Notes under the pieces: generated by a model | The model's database searches: none | Told to the model about the DNA's origin: nothing | Seen by the model: the letters and a program-made list of their open reading frames with translations, nothing else | Translations under genes and position numbers: made by a program | Assembly: GCF_900100965.1 (NCBI RefSeq) | Contig: NZ_FMUJ01000007.1 | Span: 79,690-143,689 of the forward strand | Origin: Variovorax sp. EL159 | Lineage (GTDB): Bacteria > Pseudomonadota > Gammaproteobacteria > Burkholderiales > Burkholderiaceae_C | Direction: 5' to 3' | Length of the DNA stretch: 64,000 bases | Shown: positions 16,413 to 25,562 of the stretch, in pieces | How positions within the stretch are numbered: position 1 is the stretch's first letter | Layout of the letters: the number at the start of each line of letters is the position of its first letter

Positions 16413-17561
16413 ATGCATCGCAGAAGCTTTCTTGCCGCCTCGGCTGCGGCCATGGCCGCGCTCGGCCCCCTGTCGCCAGCCCATGCCGCCAATACCGCAG
16501 AGAGCGGCGTGAGCGATGGCGAGATCGTGCTCGGCCACACCGGCATCCTGAGCGGCCCGCTCGGGGTGCCGATCAAGGTCGTGATGGCCGGCGCAGGGCT
16601 GGCCTTCGACGCGGTCAACGCACAAGGCGGGCTGTCGGGCCGCAAGATCAAGCTGGTCTCGCTCGACGACGAACTCGTGCCCGAGAAGGCCGTTGCCAAC
16701 TACGAGAAGCTGCTCGGCGAGCACCACGCGTTTGCCTTCTTCGGCTGCGTGGGTTCGGGCACCACCGCCGCGGCGGCCAAGGTGCTGAACCAGAGCGGCG
16801 CGCCGATGGTGGGCGGCTATGCGGTGTCGGACTCGGCGCGCGACAAGGTCAACGGCTCGGGGTATTTCGTGCGCGCCACCTTCGCGCGCGAGGCGCAAGC
16901 GCTGGTGCAGCACCTGACGACCATCGGCGTGTCGCGCATCGGCGTGGCCTACCTCGACAACCCCGGCGGTGCCGAAGTGGCCAAGCTCGTCGAGGCGGCG
17001 TTGAACGCGTTAAAGCTGCAACCGGCGGCCGCTGTGGCCGTCAAGGGCGACGGCTCGGGCAACGAAGCGGCCGGCAAGGCGCTCGCGGACAGCAAGGCGC
17101 AGGCGGTGATCATGTACCTCGGCGGCGGCATCGGCGGCGAGGTGATGAAGAGCGCATGGACGGCGGGCGGACGCCAGATGTTCTACGGCATGTCGATCGT
17201 GCCGGGCGACGTCACGGCGAAGCTGGTGGGCGACAAGACCAGCGGGCTGGCCATCTCGCAGATCGTTCCGTACCCGTGGAGCGAGGTCGATGCGGTGGCA
17301 CGCGACTACCGGCAGCTGGCTGAGCGCGCCAAGGTGGACGTGGGCTACCTGAGCTACGAGGGCTACGTCAACGCGCTGGTGATGATCGAGGCGCTGCGCC
17401 GCACCGGCCGCGAGCTGACGCGCGCGAAGCTGCACGCCACGCTCAAGACCATGAAGCTGCGCGTGGGCAACATGGAGATCGACTTCACCGGGGCCAGCAA
17501 CACGGGCTCGCGCTTCATCGAGATGGTGCGCGTGACGAAGGAAGGCAAGTTCCTGCGCTAG
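16413..17561 (+). CDS. ABC transporter substrate-binding protein, branched-chain amino acid type
   Basis: The 382-residue periplasmic binding protein belongs to the LivK-like (peripla_BP_6) family. The signal peptide begins MHRRSFLAASAAAMAALGP and is cleaved near AHA at residue 25. The mature N-terminus 'GEIVLGHTGILSGPLG' and the later GGYAVSD and AYLDNPGG segments fit the family. Ligands of this family range from branched-chain amino acids to amides and aromatics. No permease or ATPase genes are adjacent. It is convergent with the SDR gene that ends the leftward catabolic operon, so it may serve a transporter elsewhere or the LivFGHM set at 31-35 kb. The upstream gap (TTGTTATCAGTTGTATCTAAAT) is AT-rich, as expected for a promoter. 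Confidence 0.88.
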   Translation: MHRRSFLAASAAAMAALGPLSPAHAANTAESGVSDGEIVLGHTGILSGPLGVPIKVVMAGAGLAFDAVNAQGGLSGRKIKLVSLDDELVPEKAVANYEKLLGEHHAFAFFGCVGSGTTAAAAKVLNQSGAPMVGGYAVSDSARDKVNGSGYFVRATFAREAQALVQHLTTIGVSRIGVAYLDNPGGAEVAKLVEAALNALKLQPAAAVAVKGDGSGNEAAGKALADSKAQAVIMYLGGGIGGEVMKSAWTAGGRQMFYGMSIVPGDVTAKLVGDKTSGLAISQIVPYPWSEVDAVARDYRQLAERAKVDVGYLSYEGYVNALVMIEALRRTGRELTRAKLHATLKTMKLRVGNMEIDFTGASNTGSRFIEMVRVTKEGKFLR

Positions 17562-17612
17562 GCGAGGCCGCGGCAGCGCAAGCCGCCGCTGGCGAATGCG
17601 GTCACGCCGCGC

Positions 17613-18383
17613 TCAAGCCGCGCGCGCCGCCGCCGGCACCCGCGCCCCGCCGTCGGCCACCAGCGCCGCACCGGTCACGAACGACGCCTCGTCGCTGGCC
17701 AGGAACAGGCAGGCGGCGGCCATCTCCTCGGGCGTGGCCAGGCGGCCCAGCGCGATGCGCGCCACGGTCTGGGCGCGCGCGGCGTCTTCATCGATGCCGC
17801 GTTCAGCGGCCAGGTCGCGCATCTCCTGGCGGCTCATCGGCGTGTCGACCCAACCGGGGCACAACGCATTCACGCGCACGCCCTTCGGGCCGTAGGCCTG
17901 CGCGGCGGAGCGCGTGAGCGCGACCACGCCGGCCTTGCTGGCCGCATAGCTGGCCATGCCGGCCCCCGCATTGAAGGCCGCGACCGATGCGATGTTGACG
18001 ATGGCACCGCCGCCCTGCGCCACCATGCCGGGCAGCACCGCGCGCTGGCAGCGCATGGTGCCGCCGAGATTGACTTCGTGCAGCCGCTGCCAGTCGCCGT
18101 CGTCGATGTCGGCCGCGTCGTCGTTGCGCACGATTCCGGCGCAGTTCACCAGCACGTCGATGCGGCCGAAGGCAGCCTGGACCGCGGCCACGGTGGCGCG
18201 CACGGCCGCGTCGTCGGTCACGTCGCAGTCGAAGGCCGGGCCGTCGCCCACCGGCTGCGGACGCGGCCAGCCGGCCACCGCGACACGTGCGCCCTCGGCC
18301 GCGAAGCGCGCGGCCACGGCGGCACCGATGCCGGTCGCCGCACCGACCACGAGGCAGGCCTTGCCATGCAGGCGTGTGCTCAC
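17613..18383 (-). CDS. Short-chain dehydrogenase/reductase (SDR), distal operon gene
   Basis: This 256-residue classical SDR has the NAD(P)-binding motif 'VVGAATGIG' at 12-20, 'LVNCAGIVRND' for the NxAG region, and YAASKAG with the catalytic Tyr and Lys. The closing 'FVTGAALVADGG' is typical of the FabG-like branch. A GTG start at 18383 has GGAGG seven bases upstream; the ATG frame further upstream lacks one. It lies 61 bases behind the preceding SDR gene and is probably the last gene of the leftward catabolic operon. The substrate is likely a hydroxy/keto intermediate, but nothing in the sequence identifies it. Confidence 0.88.
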   Translation of the reverse strand: MSTRLHGKACLVVGAATGIGAAVAARFAAEGARVAVAGWPRPQPVGDGPAFDCDVTDDAAVRATVAAVQAAFGRIDVLVNCAGIVRNDDAADIDDGDWQRLHEVNLGGTMRCQRAVLPGMVAQGGGAIVNIASVAAFNAGAGMASYAASKAGVVALTRSAAQAYGPKGVRVNALCPGWVDTPMSRQEMRDLAAERGIDEDAARAQTVARIALGRLATPEEMAAACLFLASDEASFVTGAALVADGGARVPAAARAA

Positions 18384-18444
18384 AGGAGAACCTCCGTGCT
18401 GCGCACTGCGGTGCGAGCTTGCTTGGGGCGGCCCGGCGCGGCGC

Positions 18445-19242
18445 TCATTCCAGCTGCTCCGCGAAGAACGGGCTCTCGGGCAGCGTCGAGCCGCCATCGA
18501 CCACGATCGTCTGCCCGGTGATGTAGCGCGCCGCCGGGCTTGCCAGGAAGCGCATCGCGTAGGCGATGTCCTCGGGCCGGCCCAGTTCGCCGGCCGGGAT
18601 GTGGCGCGCGATGCGCGCGGCCTTGGCCGGATCGGACAGCAGCGAGCCGCCCTGCTTGGCGATGTAGCCCGGCTCCACGCCGTTGACGGTGATGCCCTCG
18701 CGCGCGTACTCCAGCGCGGCCGTGCGGATGAAGCCGTTCACCCCCGCCTTGCTGGCCGCGTAGTGCGCGCTGCCCGGCATGGCCACGCGCGGCCCGGTCA
18801 CCGACGAGGTGACGAGCAGCCGCCCACCGCCGCGCGCACGCAGGTGCGGCACTGCCGCCTGTGCGAGCCAGAAGCAGGCCTTGAGGTTGACGGCCAGCGT
18901 GTGCTCCAGCTGTTCGTCGGTCATCGCATCGATGGCGGCCCAGGGATTGACGGCCGCGTTGTGGACCACGATGTCGAGCGCGCCGAAGGCACGCACCGCC
19001 TGAGCCACCGCGCGCTCGGCTTCGTCGCGCCGGCCGATGTCGCAGGCCAATGCATGCGCCGCGAAGCCGCGCGCCCGCAGCTCCGCCGCCACGGCCTCGC
19101 CGGCACTGCCGGTGCGGTTGGCGATCAGCACCGAGGCACCGGCCTGTGCAAACACCTGCGCGATGGCCGCGCCGATGCCGCGCCCGCCGCCCGTGACCAG
19201 CGCGACCTTGCCCTGCAGGCCGAAAGGATCGGCGGTGCTCAT
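18445..19242 (-). CDS. Short-chain dehydrogenase/reductase (SDR)
   Basis: This 265-residue classical SDR has 'LVTGGGRGIGAAIAQ' near residue 15 for cofactor binding, 'VVHNAAVNPW' in place of NNAG, and 'YAASKAGVNGF' with the catalytic Tyr/Lys. The C-terminus has 'ITGQTIVVDGGSTLP'. The start overlaps the stop of the class III aminotransferase gene by four bases (ATGA), showing translational coupling. With two SDRs in one operon, successive oxidations or two stereoisomers are possible. Placement beside an aminotransferase suggests a role in handling an amino-alcohol- or keto-acid-derived product, which is inference only. Confidence 0.88.
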   Translation of the reverse strand: MSTADPFGLQGKVALVTGGGRGIGAAIAQVFAQAGASVLIANRTGSAGEAVAAELRARGFAAHALACDIGRRDEAERAVAQAVRAFGALDIVVHNAAVNPWAAIDAMTDEQLEHTLAVNLKACFWLAQAAVPHLRARGGGRLLVTSSVTGPRVAMPGSAHYAASKAGVNGFIRTAALEYAREGITVNGVEPGYIAKQGGSLLSDPAKAARIARHIPAGELGRPEDIAYAMRFLASPAARYITGQTIVVDGGSTLPESPFFAEQLE

Positions 19243-20630
19243 CCCCTGCACTCCCGCACGAACGCGGCAAAGGCCGCGTTGTGCTCGTCCACCTCGCGCG
19301 CGGTGGTGCCGGGGCAGCACAGCATCATGTTGTGGAAGGGCGTGATGAGCACGCCGCGGTTCATGAGGTACAGGTGCAGCAGCGCTTCGAGCTCGCCGTC
19401 GCGCGTGCGGCGCACGTCGCTCGCGTTGCGCGGCGCGTCGGCGCAGAACAGCGTCTCGACCCGCGCGCCGACCTGCGTCGCGTGCCACGGCAGGCCCGCC
19501 TCGGCGATGCTGGCGTTCACACCATCGGCCAGGCGCTGCGCGAGCTCCAGCATGCGCTCGAAGGCCTCGGGCGTGAGCACCTGCGAGAGCACCGCGCGCA
19601 TCACCGCGACGGTGAGCGCGTTGCCCGCCAGCGTGCCGCCGAAGCCTGCATGCGCCGACTGACGCTGGGTGGGATGCAGCTTGGGCAGCACTTGCCAGAC
19701 GCGTTCGGCGGTTTCGGCGCTCAGGCCGAAGGCAGCTGCGGGAATGCCGCCGGCAATCGCCTTGCCGACCACGAACATGTCGGGGTCGAGCCCGTGCTTT
19801 CGCGTGTAGCCGCCCGGCCCGCTGGAGAGGGTGTGCGTCTCGTCGATGACGAGCAGCGTGCCGGTCTCGCGCGTGAGGCGGCGCAGCGCGTCGTGGAAGC
19901 CGGGCTCGGGCGCGATCATTCCGTAGTTGGTCATGGCCGGCTCGGCCAGCACGCAGGCCACGTCGCCGGCGCGCAGCGCGCGTTCCAGCGCGGGCACGTC
20001 GTTGAACTCGACCACGGCCGACAGCTGGTCGTGCGGAAAGCCGTTGGGGTGGATGTTGTTGCGCATCGCGACGGCGCCGTCGCGCAGCTCGACATGCGCC
20101 TCTTCCACCGAGCCGTGGTAGCAGCCCGAGAACACCAGCACGCGCGGCCGGCCGGTGACCATGCGCGCCAGCCGGATGCAGGCGCGGTTGGCGTCCGAGG
20201 CGGAGGTCGTGAGGTTCCAGTACGGCAGCCCGAAGCGGCGCGACAGTTCCTCGCCGACCCAGGCTGCGTCGTCGGTGGGCAGCATCAGCGAGCTGCCGAC
20301 GCGCGCCTGCCGCGTCAGCGCCTCGACCACCGCCGGGTGGCCGTGGCCGCACATGCCGCCGGTGTCGCCGAGGCAGAAGTCGGCGTAGCCGTTGCCGTCC
20401 ACGTCGACGAAGCGCGCGCCGTAGGGCAGCTGTGCGTCCTGCACGTACAGCGGCCAGCCGCCGATCCAGCGGCGCATCCAGTGCGAGGGCGCGCCATAGA
20501 GCCAGGCCTGCTGGCCCTGGGCAAAGAGTTCGCCGGAGCGGGCGTGGGTGCGCGCATAGCGGTCCTGTTCGGCCTGCATCAGGGCCTGCACGCGCTCGCG
20601 CGGCACGGTGGGTTCGAAGGTCGGCATCAT
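19239..20630 (-). CDS. Class III aminotransferase, glutamate-1-semialdehyde-aminotransferase-like
   Basis: The 463-residue PLP enzyme has DETHT at about 263-267 (PLP pyridine contact) and 'FVVGKAIAGGIPAAAFG' with Lys290 as the Schiff-base lysine. The 'GDTGGMCGHGHP' and TTSASDANRACI segments place it near the GSA-aminotransferase/aminomutase branch. It is not in a haem context, so a catabolic aminotransferase is more likely. Two ATGs begin the frame; the first (20630) follows a long pyrimidine-rich leader rather than a Shine-Dalgarno site. The stop overlaps the next SDR gene by ATGA. It is one of two class III aminotransferases in this operon, which suggests two amino groups or a relay of amino donors. 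Confidence 0.88.
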   Translation of the reverse strand: MMPTFEPTVPRERVQALMQAEQDRYARTHARSGELFAQGQQAWLYGAPSHWMRRWIGGWPLYVQDAQLPYGARFVDVDGNGYADFCLGDTGGMCGHGHPAVVEALTRQARVGSSLMLPTDDAAWVGEELSRRFGLPYWNLTTSASDANRACIRLARMVTGRPRVLVFSGCYHGSVEEAHVELRDGAVAMRNNIHPNGFPHDQLSAVVEFNDVPALERALRAGDVACVLAEPAMTNYGMIAPEPGFHDALRRLTRETGTLLVIDETHTLSSGPGGYTRKHGLDPDMFVVGKAIAGGIPAAAFGLSAETAERVWQVLPKLHPTQRQSAHAGFGGTLAGNALTVAVMRAVLSQVLTPEAFERMLELAQRLADGVNASIAEAGLPWHATQVGARVETLFCADAPRNASDVRRTRDGELEALLHLYLMNRGVLITPFHNMMLCCPGTTAREVDEHNAAFAAFVRECRG

Positions 20631-20641
20631 GGCAAGCCCGG

Positions 20642-21328
20642 TCAAAGGGAAGAACAAGAAGAAGAGGAAGGAGGGGAAACACCCAGCAGCGCGAGGGCCT
20701 GCGTGTAGCTCGCGCCCGGGTGCATCACGTCGAAGTGCACGGTGCGCAGGCCCACGCGCTGCGCGCCAACGATGTTGCGCAACTGGTCGTCGACGAAGAC
20801 GCAGGCTTCGGCAGGCAGGCCGAGCTGGTCCAGGCACTGCTGGTAGGCGCGCGCATCGGGCTTGAGGATGCCGGTGTGCGTGGCGTCCACCACCACGTCG
20901 AAGGCGCTCATGAAGGGCAGCCGCTTGCGGAAGCCGGTGCCGTAGAACAGGTCGAGCTCGTTCGACAAGATGGCGAGCCGGCAGCCGGCGCGGCGCGCCG
21001 CCTCGATGGCCGCGAGGGCCTCGGGACGGATCGCCGCCTCGGGGTCGGCGCCGCGCGCGCGCTGCACGAAGGTCTCCATGCGGTCCCAGCGTTCGCCGAC
21101 CAGCGCGCCCACTTCGCGGGTGCGCGCCATCCAGTAGTCGCGCTCCGAGAGCTTGTCGGCCTGCATGTCGCGCCACAGCGGATCGCTCGCGAGGTCGAAG
21201 GGGCCGCGCCAGGTGAGCGTGCCGCGCGGCAGCGACAGCGCCTCTTCGGTCAGTGCGTGGGTCTCGAACAGGGTGCGGCTGATGACGCCGCCGAAGTCGA
21301 GCACGAGGGCTTGCGTGTCGTGGGTCAT
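20642..21328 (-). CDS. HAD-superfamily hydrolase
   Basis: The 228-residue protein has HAD motif I 'ALVLDFGGVIS' with the nucleophile Asp11, motif II in 'LAILSNELD' (Ser/Asn), and motif III/IV in 'KPDARAYQQC' and 'CVFVDDQLRNIVGA'. This is the haloacid-dehalogenase-like phosphatase class (subfamily IA, 'SNxx' type). In motif I the second Asp of DxD is replaced (DFG), as in many IA-variant 3 members. Its ATG overlaps the Tm-1-like gene stop by four bases. The C-terminus ends in a Ser-rich run (PPSSSSCSSL), encoded by a CTTCCTCTTCTT tract that doubles as the leader of the next gene. The substrate is unknown. Confidence 0.85.
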   Translation of the reverse strand: MTHDTQALVLDFGGVISRTLFETHALTEEALSLPRGTLTWRGPFDLASDPLWRDMQADKLSERDYWMARTREVGALVGERWDRMETFVQRARGADPEAAIRPEALAAIEAARRAGCRLAILSNELDLFYGTGFRKRLPFMSAFDVVVDATHTGILKPDARAYQQCLDQLGLPAEACVFVDDQLRNIVGAQRVGLRTVHFDVMHPGASYTQALALLGVSPPSSSSCSSL

Positions 21329-22569
21329 TCGGGCCTCCCGGCGGGCACGGTGCCGTCGGCCACCCAGGCGTCGAACACGCGCAGCGCGGCGTCGCAGAAG
21401 GCGGCGTCGTTGATGTGCGCGTCCAGCTCGACCAGCCACGCAGGCTCGACGCTGCCGCGCAGCGCTTCGGTGAAGGCCGCAAGGCCTTCCGGATCGTGCA
21501 GCGGCTCGCCGGGACGGTCCCAGCCTTCGATGCCGTGCAGGGGCATCAGCACGCAGGTGGCGCCCTCGGCGCGCGCGAGGCGGCGCGCGATCTCGGTGGC
21601 CACGCCGCGACGGAACGCCGGTGCGCTGAGCGCCGAGGCCAGCAGCCGGTTGTGGATGTGCGCGGGCCGGCCTTCAAGGCCCTCGGGCGTGGGCTGCCAG
21701 GCCGGGTAGTCGAGCATGTCGATGGCGCCGGGCGCGACGATCTGCGGCGTGCCCGCGCGGCCGGCGCCGAGCAGCCGGTCGGGGCCCGCGGTGACGCACG
21801 AGCCGCCGAGCTGGTTGGCCAGCTCCTGCAGGCTGAAGTCCATCACCGCGCAGAAGCGGCCCTCGGCAGCCAGCGCCTCGAAGGCGCGCCCGCCCATGCC
21901 GGTGGTGTGGAACACGGCGACTTCGTAGCCGCGCGCTTCGAGCGCGGGCTTGAGCGTCTTCATGTAGGTGAGCGCGCTGGAGCCCAGCGAGGTCATGCCC
22001 ACCAGCGGCTTCTCGAAGGCCGGCACGCAGGCCTGGCGGCAGGCGCCGAGCACCGCGCCCGCGGCCTGGCTCAATGCCGAGCGGCACAGGCTGTTGAGCC
22101 CGTAGAGCCCACCGGCCCACAGCACCATGATGAGGTCGGGCGGAATGCGCTCGGGCGGCAGCAGGTGCGAGTAGGCGATGGTCGAGACCAGCACCTTCGG
22201 CACGCCCAGCGGCAGCGCCTGCGCCACGTCGAGCGCCAGGTCGGTACCCATGGTGCCGCCCAGCGCGAGCAGGCCGTCGATGCGCCCCTCGGCCTGCCAG
22301 CGCGCGGCGAGCTTGGCGGCGCCGCGCGCCATCAGCGTCATGGCGCTGTTCTCGTCGCCGCTTTGCGCCACCTCGGCGACGGTCTTGCCGGCGGCCGCGG
22401 CCACTTCGGTGTTGGGAATGTCGGGCGCGAAGGGCGCGCCGTCGAGCACGCCCACGTCCATCACGACGACGCGGCCGCCGCCGGCCTCGATGCACGCGCG
22501 CATGAACAGCAGCTCGGCGCTCTTGGTGTCGGCGGTGCCGATCAGCAAGATGGTCGGGGGTCGGCTCAC
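21325..22569 (-). CDS. Tm-1-like ATP-binding domain protein (UPF0261)
   Basis: The 414-residue protein is of the Tm-1-like/UPF0261 family, related to the ATP-binding N-terminal domain of the tomato Tm-1 resistance protein. Visible features are the N-terminal 'ILLIGTADTKSAEL', a glycine-rich 'GLLALGGTMGTDLALDVAQA', then 'GMTSLGSSALTYMK' and a C-terminal 'VLMPLHGIEGWDRPG'. Bacterial members occur in catabolic and transport loci without a settled biochemical role. The ATG overlaps the upstream aminotransferase stop by four bases and its own stop overlaps the HAD gene by four, so it is an integral operon member. It is the least understood enzyme of the cluster. Confidence 0.88.
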   Translation of the reverse strand: MSRPPTILLIGTADTKSAELLFMRACIEAGGGRVVVMDVGVLDGAPFAPDIPNTEVAAAAGKTVAEVAQSGDENSAMTLMARGAAKLAARWQAEGRIDGLLALGGTMGTDLALDVAQALPLGVPKVLVSTIAYSHLLPPERIPPDLIMVLWAGGLYGLNSLCRSALSQAAGAVLGACRQACVPAFEKPLVGMTSLGSSALTYMKTLKPALEARGYEVAVFHTTGMGGRAFEALAAEGRFCAVMDFSLQELANQLGGSCVTAGPDRLLGAGRAGTPQIVAPGAIDMLDYPAWQPTPEGLEGRPAHIHNRLLASALSAPAFRRGVATEIARRLARAEGATCVLMPLHGIEGWDRPGEPLHDPEGLAAFTEALRGSVEPAWLVELDAHINDAAFCDAALRVFDAWVADGTVPAGRPE

Positions 22570-23945
22570 AGCGTCGCTTCCACGTCGGAGAACGCGCCTT
22601 CGAGCGCATCGACCATGAAGTCGACCTCTTCGCGCGTGATGACCAGCGGCGGCGAGAGGATGAGGTTCGGCCCCGAGATGCGCACCATCAGCCCGCGCCG
22701 GTAGGCCGCCTGCGCCACCTTCGCGGCGATCGGGTTGCCGCGCGGCAGCGTGGTGCGCGTGGCCTTGTCGGCCACCATCTCGATACCCAGCATGAGGCCC
22801 ATGCCGCGCACGTCACCGACGAAGCTGAACCTGTCAACGAAGGGCCGCACGCGCGCCTGGAAATGCGCGCCCACGCGCGCGGCGTTGCCGGGCACGTCGA
22901 GCGCCTCGATCTGATCCAGCGTGGCCAGCGCGGCGGCGGCCGCCACCGGGTGAGCGCTGTAGGTGTAGCCGTGGCCCACCGCGGCCTGCCCCGAGGCGTC
23001 GTTGAGGAAGACCTCGGCCACCTTGCCGCCGATGGCGGTGGCACCCAGCGGCACGTAGCCCGACGAGATGCCCTTGGCCAGGCACCACAGGTCGGCCTTC
23101 ACGTTCCACAGCCGCGTGCCGAACATCGCGCCGCCGCGGCCGAAGCCGGTGACGACCTCGTCGGCGATGAGCAGCACGCCGTACCTGTCGCAGATCTCGC
23201 GCACGCGCGGCCAGTAGTTGGGCGGCGGCACGATCACGCCGCCCGCGCCCTGGATCGGCTCGGCGATGAAGGCGGCCACGGTGTCGGGGCCCTGGAACTG
23301 GATCTCGCGCTCCAGCAGCGTGGCGCAGATCTCGCCGAGTTCTTCCGGGTCTTGCGTGTATGGGTTGCGATACAGCCAGGGCGTGTCGACATGAAAGCAG
23401 CCGGGAAGCAGCGGCTCGTAGGCGCGGCGAAAGTTCAGGTTGCCGTTGACGCTCATGCCGCCGAAGTGCACGCCGTGGTAGCCCTGCCGCAGCGCGATGA
23501 ACTTGAAGCGGTCGGCCTGGCCCTTGAGCTTCCAGTACTGGCGCGCAAGCTTGAGCGCGCCTTCGACCGCGTCGGAGCCTCCGTTGCTGAAGAACACCGC
23601 GGCCACGCCGTCGGGTTCCATGGTCTGCACGAGGCGCGCCGACAGCTCGATGGCGCGCGGGTGCGTGGTGCCGCGGAACACGTTGTAGAAGGGCAGCTCG
23701 TCGAGCTGCGCGACGATGGCGTCGCGCACCGGCTTGTTGCTGTGGCCCAGGTTCGCGGCCCAGAGGCCGCCGACGCCGTCGAGCATCTTGTGGCCGTCGA
23801 CGTCCCAGATCCAGCAGCCCTGGCCGCGCGCAATGATGTCGGGCCTGGTCTTGAGCATCGCCTGCGGATGGGCCATGGGGTGCCACAGGTACTGGGCGTT
23901 GTCTTGCTTGAGCGCCGCCACGGCGGCGGCATCGGTCGTTGTCAT
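22566..23945 (-). CDS. Class III omega-aminotransferase
   Basis: The 459-residue PLP enzyme has 'SNGGSDAVEGALKLAR' at 120-135, DEVVTGFGR at 262-270 and 'CLAKGISSGYVPLGA' with Lys291. It is closest in style to omega-amino acid/polyamine:pyruvate aminotransferases (SpuC/BioA-like), which convert a terminal amine to an aldehyde. The aldehyde dehydrogenase gene directly upstream (31-base gap) would oxidise such an aldehyde, a classic pairing in amine catabolism. The start at 23945 has CCGGAG upstream. Its stop overlaps the Tm-1-like gene by ATGA. Confidence 0.9.
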   Translation of the reverse strand: MTTTDAAAVAALKQDNAQYLWHPMAHPQAMLKTRPDIIARGQGCWIWDVDGHKMLDGVGGLWAANLGHSNKPVRDAIVAQLDELPFYNVFRGTTHPRAIELSARLVQTMEPDGVAAVFFSNGGSDAVEGALKLARQYWKLKGQADRFKFIALRQGYHGVHFGGMSVNGNLNFRRAYEPLLPGCFHVDTPWLYRNPYTQDPEELGEICATLLEREIQFQGPDTVAAFIAEPIQGAGGVIVPPPNYWPRVREICDRYGVLLIADEVVTGFGRGGAMFGTRLWNVKADLWCLAKGISSGYVPLGATAIGGKVAEVFLNDASGQAAVGHGYTYSAHPVAAAAALATLDQIEALDVPGNAARVGAHFQARVRPFVDRFSFVGDVRGMGLMLGIEMVADKATRTTLPRGNPIAAKVAQAAYRRGLMVRISGPNLILSPPLVITREEVDFMVDALEGAFSDVEATL

Positions 23946-23976
23946 GCGGGTCTCCGGAAGTATTCGATGGATGTGT

Positions 23977-25419
23977 TCAGGCCGGCACGCCGACGGTGAG
24001 GGTCTTGACCTCGGTGTAGTGCAGCAGGCCCTCGGCGCCCATCTCCTGGCCGATGCCGCTTTCCTTCCAGCCGCCGAAGGGCATCTCGGGCTGCGAGACG
24101 CCGAAGTGGTTGATGCCGACCATGCCGGCCTCGAGCGCATCGCCCAGGCGGTGCGCGGTCTGCAGGTCGCGCGTGAAGGCGTAGGCGCCCAGGCCGTAGG
24201 GCAAGGCATTGGCCTGTGCGACGGCTTCGTCGAGCGTGTCGTAGGGCTGCAGCACGGCGATGGGGCCGAAGGGCTCCTGGCGCATCACGCGGCTGTCGGC
24301 GGGCGCGTTGGCGATCACGGTCGGCTCGAAGAAGAAGCCGGGCCGCTGCACGCGGTGGCCGCCGCACAGCAGCTGCGCGCCGCGCGCCACGGCGTCGTCG
24401 ACGAAGCGTTGCATGTCCTCGATGCGGCGCGCGTGCGCGAGCGGGCCCATCTGCGTGGCCGCATCGGTGCCGGCGCCCAGGCGCAGCGCACGCGCGGCCT
24501 GCACGAAGGCCTCGCTCCATTCACCAAAGCGCGCGCGCGGCACGTAGAAGCGGATCGGCGACGCGCAGACCTGGCCCGCGTTGCGGAACTTGGCGGCCAG
24601 CGACTGCTTGAGCGCGAACGGAAAGTCGGCGTCGTCGCAGACGATCACTGGCGCATGGCCGCCCAGTTCGCCGGTGAAGCGCTTCACGTGCCGCGCCGCC
24701 TGCTCGCCGAGCAGCTTGCCCACGGCCACCGAACCGGTGAACGACACCTTGGCGATGGCCGGATGGTCGATGAGGAACGACGACACCTCGGCCGGGTCGC
24801 CGCACACCATGTTCAACGCATCGGGCGGCACGCCGGCATCGAGAAAGGCGCGCACCAGCAGCATGCAGGTGCCCGGCGTTTCTTCCGCCGGCTTGATGAC
24901 CACGCTGCAGCCCGCGGCCAATGCACTGGCGAGCTTGCGCGCCGGCAGGTTGGCGGGAAAGTTCCACGGCGTGAAGGCGGCCACAGGCCCGACCGGCTGG
25001 CGCATGACCGACTGCGAAAGAATGCCCTCGACGCGTGGCGGCACGAGGCGGCCGTAGAGGCGCTTGGCCTCTTCGGCCTGGAAGTCGACGATGTCGGCCG
25101 AGAGCGTGACCTCGCGCAGCGATTCGGCGAGCGGCTTGCCCTGTTCGAGCGTGAGCACGTGCGCGATGGTCTGGGCCTGTTCGCGGATCTTCTGCGCGGC
25201 GGTGCGAAGGATGTTGCAGCGCTCGAGCGCGCTTCTGGCGCGCCACTGCACGAAGCCACGGCGCGCGGCATCAGCCGCCTCCGCGAGTTCGTCGCGGCCG
25301 GCCAGCGGCAGCTGCGCGATCGTTTCTTCGGTGGCGGGGTTGACGACCGCGCGGTGGCCGCCGGTGGTCTGCGTGCGCCATTGGCCGGCGATGTGCAATG
25401 CGAGTTCGGGGTAGTCCAT
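23977..25419 (-). CDS. NAD(P)-dependent aldehyde dehydrogenase, succinate-semialdehyde type
   Basis: The 480-residue aldehyde dehydrogenase has 'FTPWNFPANLPARKL' (cofactor region), FTGS at about 227-230, the general base Glu251 in TGELGGHAP, and the nucleophile Cys285 in AGQVCASP. Length and motifs match GabD-like succinate-semialdehyde dehydrogenases, though related semialdehydes are possible. It is the first gene of the leftward operon and probably oxidises the aldehyde released by the aminotransferase that follows. A 19-base motif shared with two other promoters lies at 25452-25470, 33 bases before its start codon. The MarR gene is divergent across a 143-base gap. Confidence 0.92.
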   Translation of the reverse strand: MDYPELALHIAGQWRTQTTGGHRAVVNPATEETIAQLPLAGRDELAEAADAARRGFVQWRARSALERCNILRTAAQKIREQAQTIAHVLTLEQGKPLAESLREVTLSADIVDFQAEEAKRLYGRLVPPRVEGILSQSVMRQPVGPVAAFTPWNFPANLPARKLASALAAGCSVVIKPAEETPGTCMLLVRAFLDAGVPPDALNMVCGDPAEVSSFLIDHPAIAKVSFTGSVAVGKLLGEQAARHVKRFTGELGGHAPVIVCDDADFPFALKQSLAAKFRNAGQVCASPIRFYVPRARFGEWSEAFVQAARALRLGAGTDAATQMGPLAHARRIEDMQRFVDDAVARGAQLLCGGHRVQRPGFFFEPTVIANAPADSRVMRQEPFGPIAVLQPYDTLDEAVAQANALPYGLGAYAFTRDLQTAHRLGDALEAGMVGINHFGVSQPEMPFGGWKESGIGQEMGAEGLLHYTEVKTLTVGVPA

Positions 25420-25451
25420 ACCTGCACGATAGGGAGCGAGCCCCTTGCCGC

Positions 25452-25470
25452 GTTATCGAAAACTGGCAAA
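25452..25470 (-). promoter_or_regulatory. Shared regulatory motif, site 1 (aldehyde dehydrogenase/MarR divergent promoter)
   Basis: Read on the minus strand, the sequence is TTTGCCAGTTTTCGATAAC, identical over all 19 bases to site 3 and 16 of 19 to site 2. TTATC and GGCAA at its ends form an imperfect dyad. It lies 33 bases from the aldehyde dehydrogenase ATG and 93 from the MarR start, so an adjacent MarR operator is likely. Confidence 0.7.
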
Positions 25471-25562
25471 CCTCGCGCGGCTTCGTGCGCTGCATGCGAT
25501 GGGCTTCCTATACTGTCCGCGCCCTTTCTTCTTTCACGACGCACACACGCCACGACCTCACC

